The notes: a model not told the origin generated them from the sequence alone. A DNA stretch of 64,000 nucleotides from Ramlibacter alkalitolerans (GCF_016722765.1 NZ_JAEQND010000004.1:349191-413190), one strand, 5' to 3'; shown: positions 33,830 to 42,644, numbered from the stretch's first letter. A program made the numbers and translations.

Positions 33830-34771
33830 ATGGTGAACGACGCCTCCGACCTGCGCTTCTTCGTCACGCTCAGTGAAGCGGGCTCGCTGGCCGAGGCCGC
33901 GCGCCGGCTCGACGTCACGCCATCGGCCGTGTCCCAGCACCTGCGCCAGCTCGAAAGCCGCCTCGGCCTCGTCCTCGTGCGGCGCAGCACCCGCCGCTTC
34001 AGCCTGACCGACGAGGGCGAACTGTTCTACGCCGGCGCGCTCGACCTGCTCGCGCGGCTGGACCTGCTCACCGACAATCTGCGCGCCCGCGCCAGCGAGG
34101 TGGCGGGCAACCTGAACCTGTGCGGCCCGCTTGGCTTCGGCCGCCACTACCTGGCGCAGGCGGTCGCGGAATTCCACGCGCTGCACCCGAAACTGCTGGT
34201 CTCGCTGAACCTGACCGACGTCGTGCCGGCGGCCGACGCGCGGGGTTTCGACCTGATCGTGCACATCGGCGACCTGCCCGATTCGAGCCGCGTCGCCTGT
34301 CCGCTCGCCCCCAACGAGCGCTTCCTTTGCGCCTCGCCCGATTACGTGGCGCGGCGCGGCATGCCGGCGAAGCCGGAGGACCTGGCGCAGCACGACTGCC
34401 TGGTGCTGCGCGAGAACCAGGAGGACGTGACGCTGTGGCGCTTCACCCGCCACCGCAGGGAGCTGGCCGTGCGCGTGCCCGCCACCCTGTGCAGCAACGA
34501 CGGCGAGGTCGTCAAGCAGTGGGCGCTCCTGGGCAAGGGCATCCTGCTGCGCTCCGAGTGGGACGTGGCGGACTGCCTGCGCGAAGGCCGGCTGGTGCGG
34601 CTGCTGCCGGAGTGGCAGCTGCCGCCGGCCAACGTCGTTGCGCTGCTCGGGCGGCGCGGTGCCACCTCGGCGCGGGTGCGCCTGTTCCTGTCCTTCCTGC
34701 AGGCGCGGTTCCAGCCGGTGGCGCCGTGGCGGGCGGGGGCGCAAGGGCAGAGGCTGCGGGTCGCGTCCTGA
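33830..34771 (+). CDS. LysR-family transcriptional regulator
   Basis: A 313-residue LysR protein with the HTH in the first 65 residues (DLRFFVTLSEAGSLAEAARR then LDVTPSAVSQHLRQLE), of the CrgA-like branch. The start is placed at 33830; the in-frame ATG at 33809 lies inside an inverted repeat. It follows the D-amino-acid operon in the same direction (65-base gap) and probably regulates it. Confidence 0.88.
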   Translation: MVNDASDLRFFVTLSEAGSLAEAARRLDVTPSAVSQHLRQLESRLGLVLVRRSTRRFSLTDEGELFYAGALDLLARLDLLTDNLRARASEVAGNLNLCGPLGFGRHYLAQAVAEFHALHPKLLVSLNLTDVVPAADARGFDLIVHIGDLPDSSRVACPLAPNERFLCASPDYVARRGMPAKPEDLAQHDCLVLRENQEDVTLWRFTRHRRELAVRVPATLCSNDGEVVKQWALLGKGILLRSEWDVADCLREGRLVRLLPEWQLPPANVVALLGRRGATSARVRLFLSFLQARFQPVAPWRAGAQGQRLRVAS

Positions 34772-34802
34772 GCGCGCACGCGGTTCGGCAGGCTCGTTCC
34801 CG

Positions 34803-35600
34803 TCAGCCCTTGCCTTCCTCGCGGCGGCAGGCCTGCACGATCAGCTGCAGCTCGTGGGGGTCGAGGTCCGATACCAGCCTGTGCGCCATGCCCGAGCGGG
34901 TCCACTGGGCGATACGGATCCCGTTGACGACGGCCACCTTCACGGGGGCGTCGCCCTGCCGCGTCGGCCAGATGTAGTGGTCGACCAGGTGCTTGCCGTG
35001 CTGGTAGACGATCACGGCCACCCTGCGGCCCTCCACGTAGTCGACCCGACCGCCGAGGATCGACGTGCCGGGAACATCGAGCGGCCGCACGGGCGGTGAG
35101 TAGTCCAGCTGGGTCGCGAACCAGGGCTTGACCGTGTGCTGGTCGGAGGACGCGACGTCGATGGAGCGCTGCGCCATCGTGGCGCGCACATGGCTCGCCA
35201 CGAGCTCCTGCTGCAGGCGTTCATCGTCGCCGGCGCGCAGCATCAGGGCGTTGACGGCGATCGTGGCGACGGTGGCCAGCACCACGCCGGTCGCCAAGGG
35301 CCGCAATGCGAGCCACGTGGCCAGGGTGCGACGCCACCTGGCCTGCCACTGCGGCCGTGCGTCGCCGGCCGCAGCCGCGCGCACGCCGGCCAGGACGGCG
35401 ATGCGTCGTCGCAGCGCGTCGGGCGCCGCATGGTAGTCCGCCTCGCTGCGCAGCGACTGCGACAGCTGCTGCACAGCCTCGACCTCCCGGCGCAGGTCGG
35501 CATCGAGCTTCAGGCGCTCCTCGAATCGAAGGTGCGTGGCCAGGTCCAGCTCGCCGTCCACGTAGGCGTTGAGCTGCCGGTTCTCGCTATCGGCGTGCAT
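34803..35600 (-). CDS. Membrane anti-sigma factor
   Basis: A 265-residue protein: an N-terminal anti-sigma domain (NRQLNAYVDGELDLATHLRF, 7-26) without the zinc HxxxCxxC motif, one membrane span at about 101-121 (ATGVVLATVATIAVNALML), and a periplasmic domain ending in a repeat-poor beta-rich region. Its start overlaps the sigma factor stop by 14 bases, the usual arrangement. It presumably holds the sigma factor at the membrane until a periplasmic signal arrives. Confidence 0.85.
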   Translation of the reverse strand: MHADSENRQLNAYVDGELDLATHLRFEERLKLDADLRREVEAVQQLSQSLRSEADYHAAPDALRRRIAVLAGVRAAAAGDARPQWQARWRRTLATWLALRPLATGVVLATVATIAVNALMLRAGDDERLQQELVASHVRATMAQRSIDVASSDQHTVKPWFATQLDYSPPVRPLDVPGTSILGGRVDYVEGRRVAVIVYQHGKHLVDHYIWPTRQGDAPVKVAVVNGIRIAQWTRSGMAHRLVSDLDPHELQLIVQACRREEGKG

Positions 35601-36171
35601 CTGAGGCCTCCTTGTCCTTCGTCCCGATGACCCGCTGCAGTTGGGGCCGCAGCTCGCCTGCCAGGACCCGGCGCAGCAGCTCGCGCCCGCGGGCCAGCCG
35701 CGACATCACGGTGCCCACGGGGATGTCGGCGATGCGCGCGATGTCCTTGTACGACAGGTCCTCCAGCTCGCGCAGCACGATGACCTCGCGATAGGCGACG
35801 GGGATCGTGCTCAGCGCCCAGTTGATCTGCGCGCGCTCCGCATTGCGCGCCGCGACGGCCTGCGGTTCGTCCGCCGTCGGCGCGGCGACCTCGCGCCAGC
35901 CGTCCTCGCCATCGTCCAGCGACACCACTTCCGCGGGCCGGTTCCGCTCCAGCCACGAATAGCAGGTGTGGCGCACGATCTGCAACAGCCACGGCCGCGC
36001 GTTCTCCCCGCGCATGGCGTGGAAGTAGCGCAGCGCGCGCAGGCTCGCCTCCTGCACCACGTCGCTGGCATCGTGGTCGTTGCGCGTCAGCCAGCGGGCG
36101 AGGTTGTACGCAGCATCCAGGTGCGGAAGCACCATGCGCTCGAAGCGGCGCTGCTCTTCATCATCGGCCAC
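35587..36171 (-). CDS. ECF-type RNA polymerase sigma factor
   Basis: A 194-residue sigma-70 family protein with region 2 (LARWLTRNDHDASDVVQEA, RPWLLQIVRHTCYSWL) and region 4 (YREVIVLRELEDLSYKDIA, then GTVMSRLARGRELL). The start is taken as GTG at 36171 after GGAG; the open frame continues upstream with non-conserved residues. It is coupled to the anti-sigma gene. A GGAATA-N13-TGCGGT promoter in front of it, and another facing the opposite operon, are probably its own targets. Confidence 0.88.
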   Translation of the reverse strand: MADDEEQRRFERMVLPHLDAAYNLARWLTRNDHDASDVVQEASLRALRYFHAMRGENARPWLLQIVRHTCYSWLERNRPAEVVSLDDGEDGWREVAAPTADEPQAVAARNAERAQINWALSTIPVAYREVIVLRELEDLSYKDIARIADIPVGTVMSRLARGRELLRRVLAGELRPQLQRVIGTKDKEASDARR

Positions 36172-36187
36172 GGGAGCTCCTTGTCTC

Positions 36188-36212
36188 GTCCTGCCTGTAC
36201 CGCAGGCAGGAC
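36188..36212. repeat. Perfect 10-5-10 inverted repeat in sigma-factor leader
   Basis: GTCCTGCCTG-TACCG-CAGGCAGGAC overlaps the -10 and likely start point of the sigma promoter. It could be a repressor site or an RNA hairpin at the 5' end of the sigma mRNA. Confidence 0.5.
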
Positions 36213-36223
36213 CGGCGTATTCC
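36199..36223 (-). promoter_or_regulatory. Candidate ECF promoter for sigma/anti-sigma operon
   Basis: On the minus strand GGAATA (36223-36218) and TGCGGT (36204-36199) are separated by 13 bases. The same two blocks at the same spacing occur on the plus strand at 36281-36305. The first resembles ECF GGAA(C/T) -35 elements. Confidence 0.55.
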
Positions 36224-36280
36224 CGCTCGAGCTCGCCTGCGCCGGAAGTCCCGACGAGTGGCGGCGGGACGCTCGGAACC

Positions 36281-36305
36281 GGAATAAGTGCGCCGGGCAT
36301 GCGGT
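36281..36305 (+). promoter_or_regulatory. Candidate ECF promoter for phosphoesterase/cupredoxin operon
   Basis: GGAATA (36281-36286), 13 bases, TGCGGT (36300-36305). It matches the divergent copy at 36223-36199 in sequence and spacing. It gives a leader of about 50 bases before the ATG at 36366. Confidence 0.55.
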
Positions 36306-36365
36306 CATGCAAGCGGGTGGACCGACACGCACATCCGCCCCGCCCTTCCCACCAGGAGCACCCTC

Positions 36366-37256
36366 ATGGATTCCATAGCCCGCAGGAAATTCCTCCGCCT
36401 GTCCGCCTACGGCGGCCTCGTCTTCAGTTCCGGCCTGCCCCGCGCGCGAGGCCAGGACGCCCACAGTGCCGAGGACGGCTTCTACTTCGTCCAGCTCTCC
36501 GACACGCACTGGGGCTACCAGGGCGAAGCCAACCCCGATGCCGGCGTCACGCTGCCCAAGGCGATCGCGGCCGTCAACGCCCTTGCCGTGCAGCCGGACT
36601 TCGTGGTGTTCACGGGCGACCTGACCCACACCACCGACGATCCGCGCGAGCGGCGCAGGCGCATGGCGCAGTTCAGGGAGATGGTCGCCGGCCTGCAGGT
36701 GAAGACCGTGCGCTTCCTCGCCGGGGAACACGACGCGGCGCTGGACCAGGGCCGCGCCTTCCGGGAGTTCTTCGGCGCCAGCCGCTACACCTTCGACCAC
36801 AAGGGCGTGCACTTCATCGCCCTCGACAACGTCAGCGACCCGGCGGCGCGCCTCGGGGACGAGCAGCTCGCGTGGCTTGCGGCCGACATCCAGGAGCAGC
36901 CGATGGACGCGCGCATCGTGGTGCTCGCGCACCGGCCGCTGTTCGACCTGTACCCGCAGTGGGACTGGGCCACGCGTGACGGCGCGCGGGCGGTCGAGAT
37001 CCTCCTCGCGCGTCCGAACGTCACCGTTTTCTACGGCCACATCCACCAGGAGCACCACCACACCACCGGGCACATCGCGCACCACTCGGCGCGCTCGCTG
37101 ATCTTCCCCCTGCCCGCGCCGGGCTCGCAGGCGAGGCGCACGCCGCTGCCCTGGGACGGCGCCCACCCGTACGCGGGACTCGGCTTCCGCGAAGTCGAGG
37201 CGCGGCGGGCCGAAGCGGCGTATGCGCTGGTGGAATTCCCCGTCGCGAAGGCCTGA
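36366..37256 (+). CDS. Tat-exported metallophosphoesterase
   Basis: A 296-residue calcineurin-fold enzyme with a Tat motif ARRKFLRLS (5-13). Metal motifs: DTH (46-48), GDLTH (84-88), AHRP near 200 and GHIHQ near 223. The usual GNHD reads GEHD (120-123), so the bridging asparagine is Glu; this may alter catalysis. AGGAG precedes the ATG. It is periplasmic, two bases before the cupredoxin gene, and probably under control of the ECF sigma factor. Confidence 0.82.
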   Translation: MDSIARRKFLRLSAYGGLVFSSGLPRARGQDAHSAEDGFYFVQLSDTHWGYQGEANPDAGVTLPKAIAAVNALAVQPDFVVFTGDLTHTTDDPRERRRRMAQFREMVAGLQVKTVRFLAGEHDAALDQGRAFREFFGASRYTFDHKGVHFIALDNVSDPAARLGDEQLAWLAADIQEQPMDARIVVLAHRPLFDLYPQWDWATRDGARAVEILLARPNVTVFYGHIHQEHHHTTGHIAHHSARSLIFPLPAPGSQARRTPLPWDGAHPYAGLGFREVEARRAEAAYALVEFPVAKA

Positions 37257-37257
37257 C

Positions 37258-37635
37258 ATGGACGCACCGCTGCAACGTCGCGCTTTCCTCGGCAGTGCTG
37301 CCGCCGTGGTACTGGCGGGTGGCGCCTGCGTGACCATCACCTGCGCAGCCGCGCCCAAGGGCCGCGTCGTCCCGGTCGTGGCGCGCAAGTTCGCGTTCGT
37401 TCCCGCGCGCATCCAGGCGCGCAAGGGCGAACGCCTGGTGCTGCAGTTCACGGCGCCGGAGGTCCCCATGGGCGCCAGCTTCCCGGACTTCGGCGTGCGC
37501 GCCGACATCGTGCCGGGCCGGGTGACGAAGCTCGAATTCGTGCCGGACAAGGTCGGAACCTTCACCTTCGTGTGCGACGTGTTCTGCGGCAGCGGGCACG
37601 AGGACATGAGCGGAGCGCTGGTCGTCACCGAATGA
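37258..37635 (+). CDS. Exported cupredoxin with CuA-like motif
   Basis: A 125-residue protein with a Tat-like signal (QRRAFLGSAAAVVLAGG) and one cupredoxin domain. The C-terminal loop C106-x3-C110-x3-H114-x2-M117 matches the CuA site of cytochrome oxidase subunit II and nitrous-oxide reductase. The second histidine ligand, normally in a DVxHxF strand, is Met71 here (EVPMGASF). It is truncated to the copper domain, with no membrane anchor. A periplasmic electron carrier or copper-handling role is likely. Confidence 0.75.
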   Translation: MDAPLQRRAFLGSAAAVVLAGGACVTITCAAAPKGRVVPVVARKFAFVPARIQARKGERLVLQFTAPEVPMGASFPDFGVRADIVPGRVTKLEFVPDKVGTFTFVCDVFCGSGHEDMSGALVVTE

Positions 37636-37744
37636 GGCGCACCGGACGGCCGCGGCTGTCTCCGCGTCCAGGTTCGGCGCAGACTAAGGGTGGCTACGGA
37701 AGATCCGACGCGACAGAAGCTTGCCGGCCGCACAGACTCGCCGC

Positions 37745-38488
37745 ATGGACATCCTGTTGTTGGCCGGCGTCTCGGCAACGTTCTTCGCCGCCGGCGCCAC
37801 GAAAGGCATCTCCGGAATGGGGCTGCCCACCGTCTCGATGGGTTTGCTGGGCCTGTTCATGCCGCCTGCCAGCGCCGCTGCGCTCCTGGTCATGCCGTCC
37901 TTGCTCACGAACGTGCTGCAATGCCTGGGCCGGCATTTCCGCGGGATCGCGGCCATGCTCTGGCCGATGTGGCTGGGGACCTTCGGCGGCGTCCTCCTGG
38001 CACCCCTGCCCTCCCTGGCCAGCGGCGCGGCGACGGTGCGCCTCGGCCTGGGAGGGCTGCTCCTCGCGTACGCGGCCTACGGACTCCTGCGTCCCTCCAT
38101 CACGCTGCAACTGCGTCAGCGCACGCTCCTTTGGGTCGCACTGCTCGTGGGCTATGTCACGGGTGCACTGACCGCCGCCACGGGGGTCTTCATCGTGCCG
38201 ATGGTGATGTTCATCCAGATGCTGGCGTTGGGGAAGGAAAGGATGGTGCAGGCGCTGGGCCTCTCGTTCACGGTGTGCACCGTCGCCCTGGGTGTTTCCC
38301 TGGGCTGGAGCACGTCATGGAATGCGCTGTCCAGCCTGGAGGGGGCAGTGGCACTCGCATGCGCCTTCGCCGGCATGGGCGTGGGGGTGAGGATGCGCGA
38401 ACGCATTTCCGGTGGAGCGTTTCGCGTCATGCTCTTCGTCGTCTTCGGGGTCCTCGGTGCAGCGCTCATGACGAAGGAGCTGCTATGA
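37745..38488 (+). CDS. TauE/SafE-family membrane permease
   Basis: A 247-residue polytopic protein with about seven to eight hydrophobic segments. The family pattern GxxGGxxGxGxP appears as ATKGISGMGLPTVSMG near 18-33 and is repeated in the second half as TGALTAATGVFIVPMV. Members export sulfite, sulfoacetate or related anions. Its last 23 bases overlap the convergent LysR gene. Next to a malonate operon, export of an organic anion is possible. Confidence 0.82.
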   Translation: MDILLLAGVSATFFAAGATKGISGMGLPTVSMGLLGLFMPPASAAALLVMPSLLTNVLQCLGRHFRGIAAMLWPMWLGTFGGVLLAPLPSLASGAATVRLGLGGLLLAYAAYGLLRPSITLQLRQRTLLWVALLVGYVTGALTAATGVFIVPMVMFIQMLALGKERMVQALGLSFTVCTVALGVSLGWSTSWNALSSLEGAVALACAFAGMGVGVRMRERISGGAFRVMLFVVFGVLGAALMTKELL

Positions 38489-39380
38489 CGCCCGCCTTCT
38501 GGCGCAGCAGGAAGGCCAGCATCTTCTCGACGTGGGCAGGCAGTTCCTCCCTCCTGCGCGTGCAGACCATGAGCGATCGCTGCGCCCACGCATCGAGCAG
38601 CCTGACGGCGCGGATGCCCGCGCTGCGACGCGCCCGCCGGGCGACGGCTGCGGGTACGATTCCCACACCGATCCCCTGGCCGACCACGGCGCACACGTTC
38701 TCCAGGCTGCGCACCCGCACCCGATAGGTGAATCGCCGGCCGGACCTTTTGATCTGGCGCGTCACCAGCTGCTGCAAGGCGCTGTCCTCCCCGAGCGCCA
38801 CGAACTCGGTCTCCGACAGCTCGGCGAGCGAAAGGGTTCGGCGGCCCGACAGAGCGTGGCCTTCGGGCACGACGAGCACCAGCGGGTCGGGGCGGAACGG
38901 ATGGCATTCCAGGCCGGCGGTGTCGGCCGCGTCGGAGAGGACGCCGAGATCGCAGATCCCGTCCCGGATGGCGTCGGCAATCTCCTGGCTGGATCTCTCC
39001 TCCAGGTCGATGGAGATGGCCCGATGGTTCCCGAGGAAGCTGGCGACCAGGCGTGGAAGGTGCTCGCTCACCGCAGAGGTGTTGCACAGGATGCGGACGC
39101 GGGCTTGGGCCCCACCCCCGAAGTCCTGGAGCTCTCCCTCCATCTGCTGCATCTGCTGCAGGATGGCCCGGGCGTGGCGCAGGACGGCCGTGCCGGCGTC
39201 GGTCAGGGAGACACCCTTCTTTCCTCGCACCATCAAGGGCCCACCCAGCGCGTCCTCCAGTCCCTTGATGCGCTCGCTGGCGGAGGCAGGCGTCAGGAAG
39301 GTCGCCTTGGCGCCTCCGCTGATCGTCCCGACGTCGATCACGTTGACGAAGAGCTGCAGGTCGGTGAGGTCGTAGCGCAT
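38466..39380 (-). CDS. LysR-family transcriptional regulator
   Basis: A 304-residue LysR protein with HTH motif LTDLQLFVNVIDVGTISGGA (5-24) and the family stretch RIKGLEDALG. It lies 63 bases after the mdcH stop in the same orientation, so read-through from the malonate operon is possible. It is convergent with and overlaps the TauE permease. It differs from the divergent mdcR at 46911. Likely target: the permease or the mdc genes. Confidence 0.85.
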   Translation of the reverse strand: MRYDLTDLQLFVNVIDVGTISGGAKATFLTPASASERIKGLEDALGGPLMVRGKKGVSLTDAGTAVLRHARAILQQMQQMEGELQDFGGGAQARVRILCNTSAVSEHLPRLVASFLGNHRAISIDLEERSSQEIADAIRDGICDLGVLSDAADTAGLECHPFRPDPLVLVVPEGHALSGRRTLSLAELSETEFVALGEDSALQQLVTRQIKRSGRRFTYRVRVRSLENVCAVVGQGIGVGIVPAAVARRARRSAGIRAVRLLDAWAQRSLMVCTRRREELPAHVEKMLAFLLRQKAGVIAAPSS

Positions 39381-39443
39381 GCAATCAGCCTGGGGATGAG
39401 CCCCGTAGCTTAGGCGCGATGGACGCCTGGCCCTCCTGCGGTT

Positions 39444-40352
39444 TCAACCCTGCCGGAGGACCCATGCCGCTGCGCCCTCGGCGCTGCGGAACTCGTCCAG
39501 TGAACGGACGGGCACCTCCGGGTACCGGGCGGCCCACATCCGCGCCAGCGCGTTGCCGCCGCCGATCTCGATCACGCAGGCCGGCCTGCGCTCCGCGATC
39601 GCGGCCATGCAGGCTCCCCACTCCACGGTCTGCCCGAGCTGCGCGGCCAGGGCCGTGACAAGCACCGGCACTTGGCGGCTCGTCGTGCCCGTTGCGTTCA
39701 ATGCGAGCGGCGACTCCGGCGGGCGCAGCCCGGCGCCCTGCACCACCGGGAGGAACGCTTCCGCTGCGCTGCGCATCCAGGAGGTATGCGAAGCCAGTGC
39801 CACGCAGATCGGCTTGAACTGCGCCCTGTGCTGGAGAGCCTCTCGCACGGCGGCCAGCGCCTTGCGGTCCCCGCCGAAGATGCCGTGGTCCGGATCGATG
39901 CGGATCGCGCACTCCACGCCGGGGGCAGCGGAAAGTACCTCCGCCTCGTGGATCCCGCTGATCGCCACAAGTCCTGTGTCGTGGCCCTGCACCGCCGCGT
40001 CCATCAAGCGCGCGCGACGTCGGGCCAGGTCCAGGGCCGCAGGGGGCGTGTACACCCCCGCAGCGGCGAAGGCGGCCACTTCGCCCACGCTGTAGCCCGC
40101 CACCACTTCCGGCGCTTGCCCCAGCAGGGGCCGCAACGCCGACCAGGCAGCGAGTGCGGTGCCGACGATCAGCGGCTGCGCCAGCGCATTGCTGGCTCGA
40201 CACGCATCGGCCGCCAGCAAGGTGCGCCAGTCCTGCCCCATGCAGTCTTCGAGCGCGGCGAGCACGGGGCGGGCCTCGGCCGCATCCTCCAGCCACGGCA
40301 GCATCCCGGGATGCTGCGTTCCCTGCCCCGAGAAGACGACGGCGTAACTCAT
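39444..40352 (-). CDS. mdcH: Malonate decarboxylase, malonyl-CoA:ACP transacylase subunit
   Basis: A 302-residue acyltransferase with nucleophile Ser88 in GYSVGEVAAF and a downstream ASHTSWM histidine near 188. MdcH loads malonyl from malonyl-CoA onto the thiol of the MdcC prosthetic group, priming the enzyme. It is the last gene of the operon, and its start overlaps mdcB by four bases (ATGA). GQGTQHPGMLPWL at the N-terminus is the standard FabD-family oxyanion segment. Confidence 0.9.
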   Translation of the reverse strand: MSYAVVFSGQGTQHPGMLPWLEDAAEARPVLAALEDCMGQDWRTLLAADACRASNALAQPLIVGTALAAWSALRPLLGQAPEVVAGYSVGEVAAFAAAGVYTPPAALDLARRRARLMDAAVQGHDTGLVAISGIHEAEVLSAAPGVECAIRIDPDHGIFGGDRKALAAVREALQHRAQFKPICVALASHTSWMRSAAEAFLPVVQGAGLRPPESPLALNATGTTSRQVPVLVTALAAQLGQTVEWGACMAAIAERRPACVIEIGGGNALARMWAARYPEVPVRSLDEFRSAEGAAAWVLRQG

Positions 40353-41257
40353 GCGCGATGCGAGGCCAGGGTGCCCAGCTGCTCCGCCCACCACGCGCAG
40401 GCGATCACGTCGGCCGCGCCGCCCGGGGACAGCCGGCGCGCCACGAATCGACCATGCACTTCCTGGGCGGACGTGCGCCAGCCCCGGCGAAGAACGCCGC
40501 CGGCGGCCAGGAAGTCCTGCGCCTGCGCCTGCGCGAAGCGCAGCCCCTCGATCCCGCCGCGGTGCACGAGGTTCGTGTCGTCCAGCGTGGCCAGGGTCGC
40601 GAAGAGGCCCTGCACGAGGGCCGCAGTGCCGCAAGCGCCCGCCGACCGCGCGGCGCGCATTGCGGGCAGCGTGGTGGAAAAGAGGACCGGGAACCCTGCG
40701 GCCGCTTCATCGCCGGCGCTGCGCAGCCCGTGCGCCCGCGCAGCGCGCTGGCCTTTGCTGGCCGCGGGTGCGGCGGCCGCCCGTGCGGCGCGCGCCCGCA
40801 GTGCGTCACCCCACTCTTCGTCCAGGCAGGCCCGTACCGCTTCCGGCTCCAGCACCGCGGCGCGCGCCGCCAGCCGCCCCGTCGCCGCGCACAGCAGCCC
40901 CAGGGCGAAGATGGCGCCCCGGTGCGTGTTGATGCCGCCCGTCGCCGCCAGCATGCGCTCCTCGGCCTCGCGCCCCAGGCGCTCGAGCTCCGGGAAGGAA
41001 GCGCCTTCCGCACCGGCCTGCGCAATGGCGGGAAAGTAGCTGCGCAGGCCGAACAGGCTGCGCATGAAGGTGGCTGCATCCATGTCCTCGTGGCTGCCGT
41101 TGTCCACGAAGGAAACGAGGCCCGGCTTGGGCGCGAGCGAGAGCTCGTGGTAGAGGGCGAGCGTGGCCAGCCGACCGATGCCGCGGACCGTCTCGTGCAG
41201 CGGCACCCTTGCCGCAGCCGGCAGGCCATGGATCGCGACCCGGACGGCGGCGTTCAT
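40349..41257 (-). CDS. mdcB: Triphosphoribosyl-dephospho-CoA synthase
   Basis: A 302-residue CitG/MdcB family enzyme, recognised by PKPGLVSFVDNGSHEDMD near 45-62, GGINTHRGAIF near 95, and the late DDTNLVHRGG motif. It makes 2'-(5''-triphosphoribosyl)-3'-dephospho-CoA from ATP and dephospho-CoA, the precursor of the MdcC prosthetic group. It overlaps both mdcG and mdcH by four bases. Confidence 0.92.
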   Translation of the reverse strand: MNAAVRVAIHGLPAAARVPLHETVRGIGRLATLALYHELSLAPKPGLVSFVDNGSHEDMDAATFMRSLFGLRSYFPAIAQAGAEGASFPELERLGREAEERMLAATGGINTHRGAIFALGLLCAATGRLAARAAVLEPEAVRACLDEEWGDALRARAARAAAAPAASKGQRAARAHGLRSAGDEAAAGFPVLFSTTLPAMRAARSAGACGTAALVQGLFATLATLDDTNLVHRGGIEGLRFAQAQAQDFLAAGGVLRRGWRTSAQEVHGRFVARRLSPGGAADVIACAWWAEQLGTLASHRA

Positions 41258-41934
41258 GCCGTCACGGCCGGCTGGCGCTCCAGCCAGTCCAGCCCCTGCT
41301 CCAGGCCCACGCCGTACAGGCGCTTGACCATGACGCGCTGCACGTTCCCACTGCGCCACTGCAGCCATTCGCGCCAGGCGACGGCGCTGCCATCGGGGAA
41401 AATCAGTTCGCCGTCGATGCGCGGTCCGGCCCACTCGAAGGCAGCGAGCCGGCTTGCCACGGCGTCGGCTGCTTCGACGCCGGGCACCTGCAGCAGCAGG
41501 TCGATGTCCGAAGCGGGCATCAGGTAGCGCAGGCGCGTGACGGCCTGCCAGCCGAAGCTCCCATGCACCCGCGCGTGGACGTCGATGGCCTCGCATTGGC
41601 GCTGCAAGGCGCTCCAGCGCGCGCGCAGTGCCAGGGGCAGCAGCCGCGAGACTTCGCCAGCCCGCGGGAACCGGTCGTGGTACAGGACGGCACTGCGCGG
41701 CACGCGCAAGGCGATCTTGCGGCGGCCCCAGGCAATGGGCGCCGCCAGCCCCAGCGCGAGATCCTCGCGGCCCGCTTCCTGGCGTCCGACCACCAGGGGA
41801 AGGCGCTGCTCGCACCAGTGCGCCAGGCATGCGGCGACCTCCGGCGCGTGCTCCCCGCCGCGAAGGTGCTGCCATCCGGCGCAGGAGAGCCAGACCAGTT
41901 GGTGCCGGCGCAGCAGGGCCGTCATGGCCGTCAC
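41254..41934 (-). CDS. mdcG: Phosphoribosyl-dephospho-CoA transferase (holo-ACP synthase)
   Basis: This protein of about 226 residues moves the prosthetic group made by MdcB onto MdcC. Family features include RRHQLVWLSCAGW at the N-terminus, LALGLAAPIAWGRRKIALRV, and the nucleotidyltransferase-like DIDLLLQV. I chose GTG at 41934, which overlaps the mdcE stop (GTGA) as elsewhere in the operon; ATG at 41925 is the alternative. Confidence 0.88.
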   Translation of the reverse strand: MTAMTALLRRHQLVWLSCAGWQHLRGGEHAPEVAACLAHWCEQRLPLVVGRQEAGREDLALGLAAPIAWGRRKIALRVPRSAVLYHDRFPRAGEVSRLLPLALRARWSALQRQCEAIDVHARVHGSFGWQAVTRLRYLMPASDIDLLLQVPGVEAADAVASRLAAFEWAGPRIDGELIFPDGSAVAWREWLQWRSGNVQRVMVKRLYGVGLEQGLDWLERQPAVTA

Positions 41935-42635
41935 GCTGCGAGCACCTGGTCGATGACCGCCTGCGCCAGGCAGCGGCCCCCGCGCTGCGCACCGTCGCGG
42001 GCGCGCTCGTCGCCGGCGGGAAGATCGGCGAGCGCCGCGGCAAGGCACGCCCGCAGCTCGCCTTGCCACAGCGAACGCACCCCGCCCATGGCCACGTAGT
42101 TCGCCACGCCCGGCGCGAACACGGGATTGGACTTCGAGAGCTCCGTGAGCATCTCTTCCGGCAGCTTCGTGATGCGCGCCATCGCGGGAATGCGCATCAC
42201 GCGGATCTCCGTTTCCGGCAGCGCGTAGCACGCGTCGGCCATCAGGCCCGAGGTGAGGAAGCCGCCGGACAAGGCCTGGTCGTAGACGAGCCCCACCACG
42301 GCGTGGCCGCGCCGCCGCGCCAGGTCGATGCAGCAGCCCAGGTGCGCCATGGCGCGGTTGATGCCCAGCATCTCGTCCTGCCGGCGCAGTTGCTGCCCCT
42401 GCGTATCGATCAGCAGGAGGATGGGGCGGCGCGGATGCCTGGCGATCGTGTCCAGCACCACCCGCGCCTGGGCCAGTGCGAGCTGCACGCCGATGGGCGC
42501 ATGGCCCGTGGTGCCCACCACCGCGATCGGCTCACCGTCGCTCCCGAATGCCGCTTCGCCGGCCAGGAGCTCGCCCACCTGCCGAATGCGGTGGCCCTCT
42601 CCGAAGAGGGCCTGCGCAAGATCCTTCCATTCCAT
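41931..42635 (-). CDS. mdcE: Malonate decarboxylase gamma subunit
   Basis: A 234-residue carboxyltransferase-like subunit with a crotonase core (AVVGTTGHAPIGVQLALAQA, YDQALSGGFLTSGLMAD). Together with MdcD it removes CO2 from malonyl-S-ACP. The start was set at ATG 42635 because GAGGA lies at correct spacing; the GTG six bases earlier overlaps that site. It begins nine bases after the mdcD stop. Confidence 0.92.
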   Translation of the reverse strand: MEWKDLAQALFGEGHRIRQVGELLAGEAAFGSDGEPIAVVGTTGHAPIGVQLALAQARVVLDTIARHPRRPILLLIDTQGQQLRRQDEMLGINRAMAHLGCCIDLARRRGHAVVGLVYDQALSGGFLTSGLMADACYALPETEIRVMRIPAMARITKLPEEMLTELSKSNPVFAPGVANYVAMGGVRSLWQGELRACLAAALADLPAGDERARDGAQRGGRCLAQAVIDQVLAA

Positions 42636-42644
42636 GCTCACTCC

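Noticed and set aside
39432..39459. Possible rho-independent terminator after mdcH
   Set aside because: CCTCC/GGAGG arms surround the stop codon, but the inner stem is mismatched and no T-run follows, so it was not listed.
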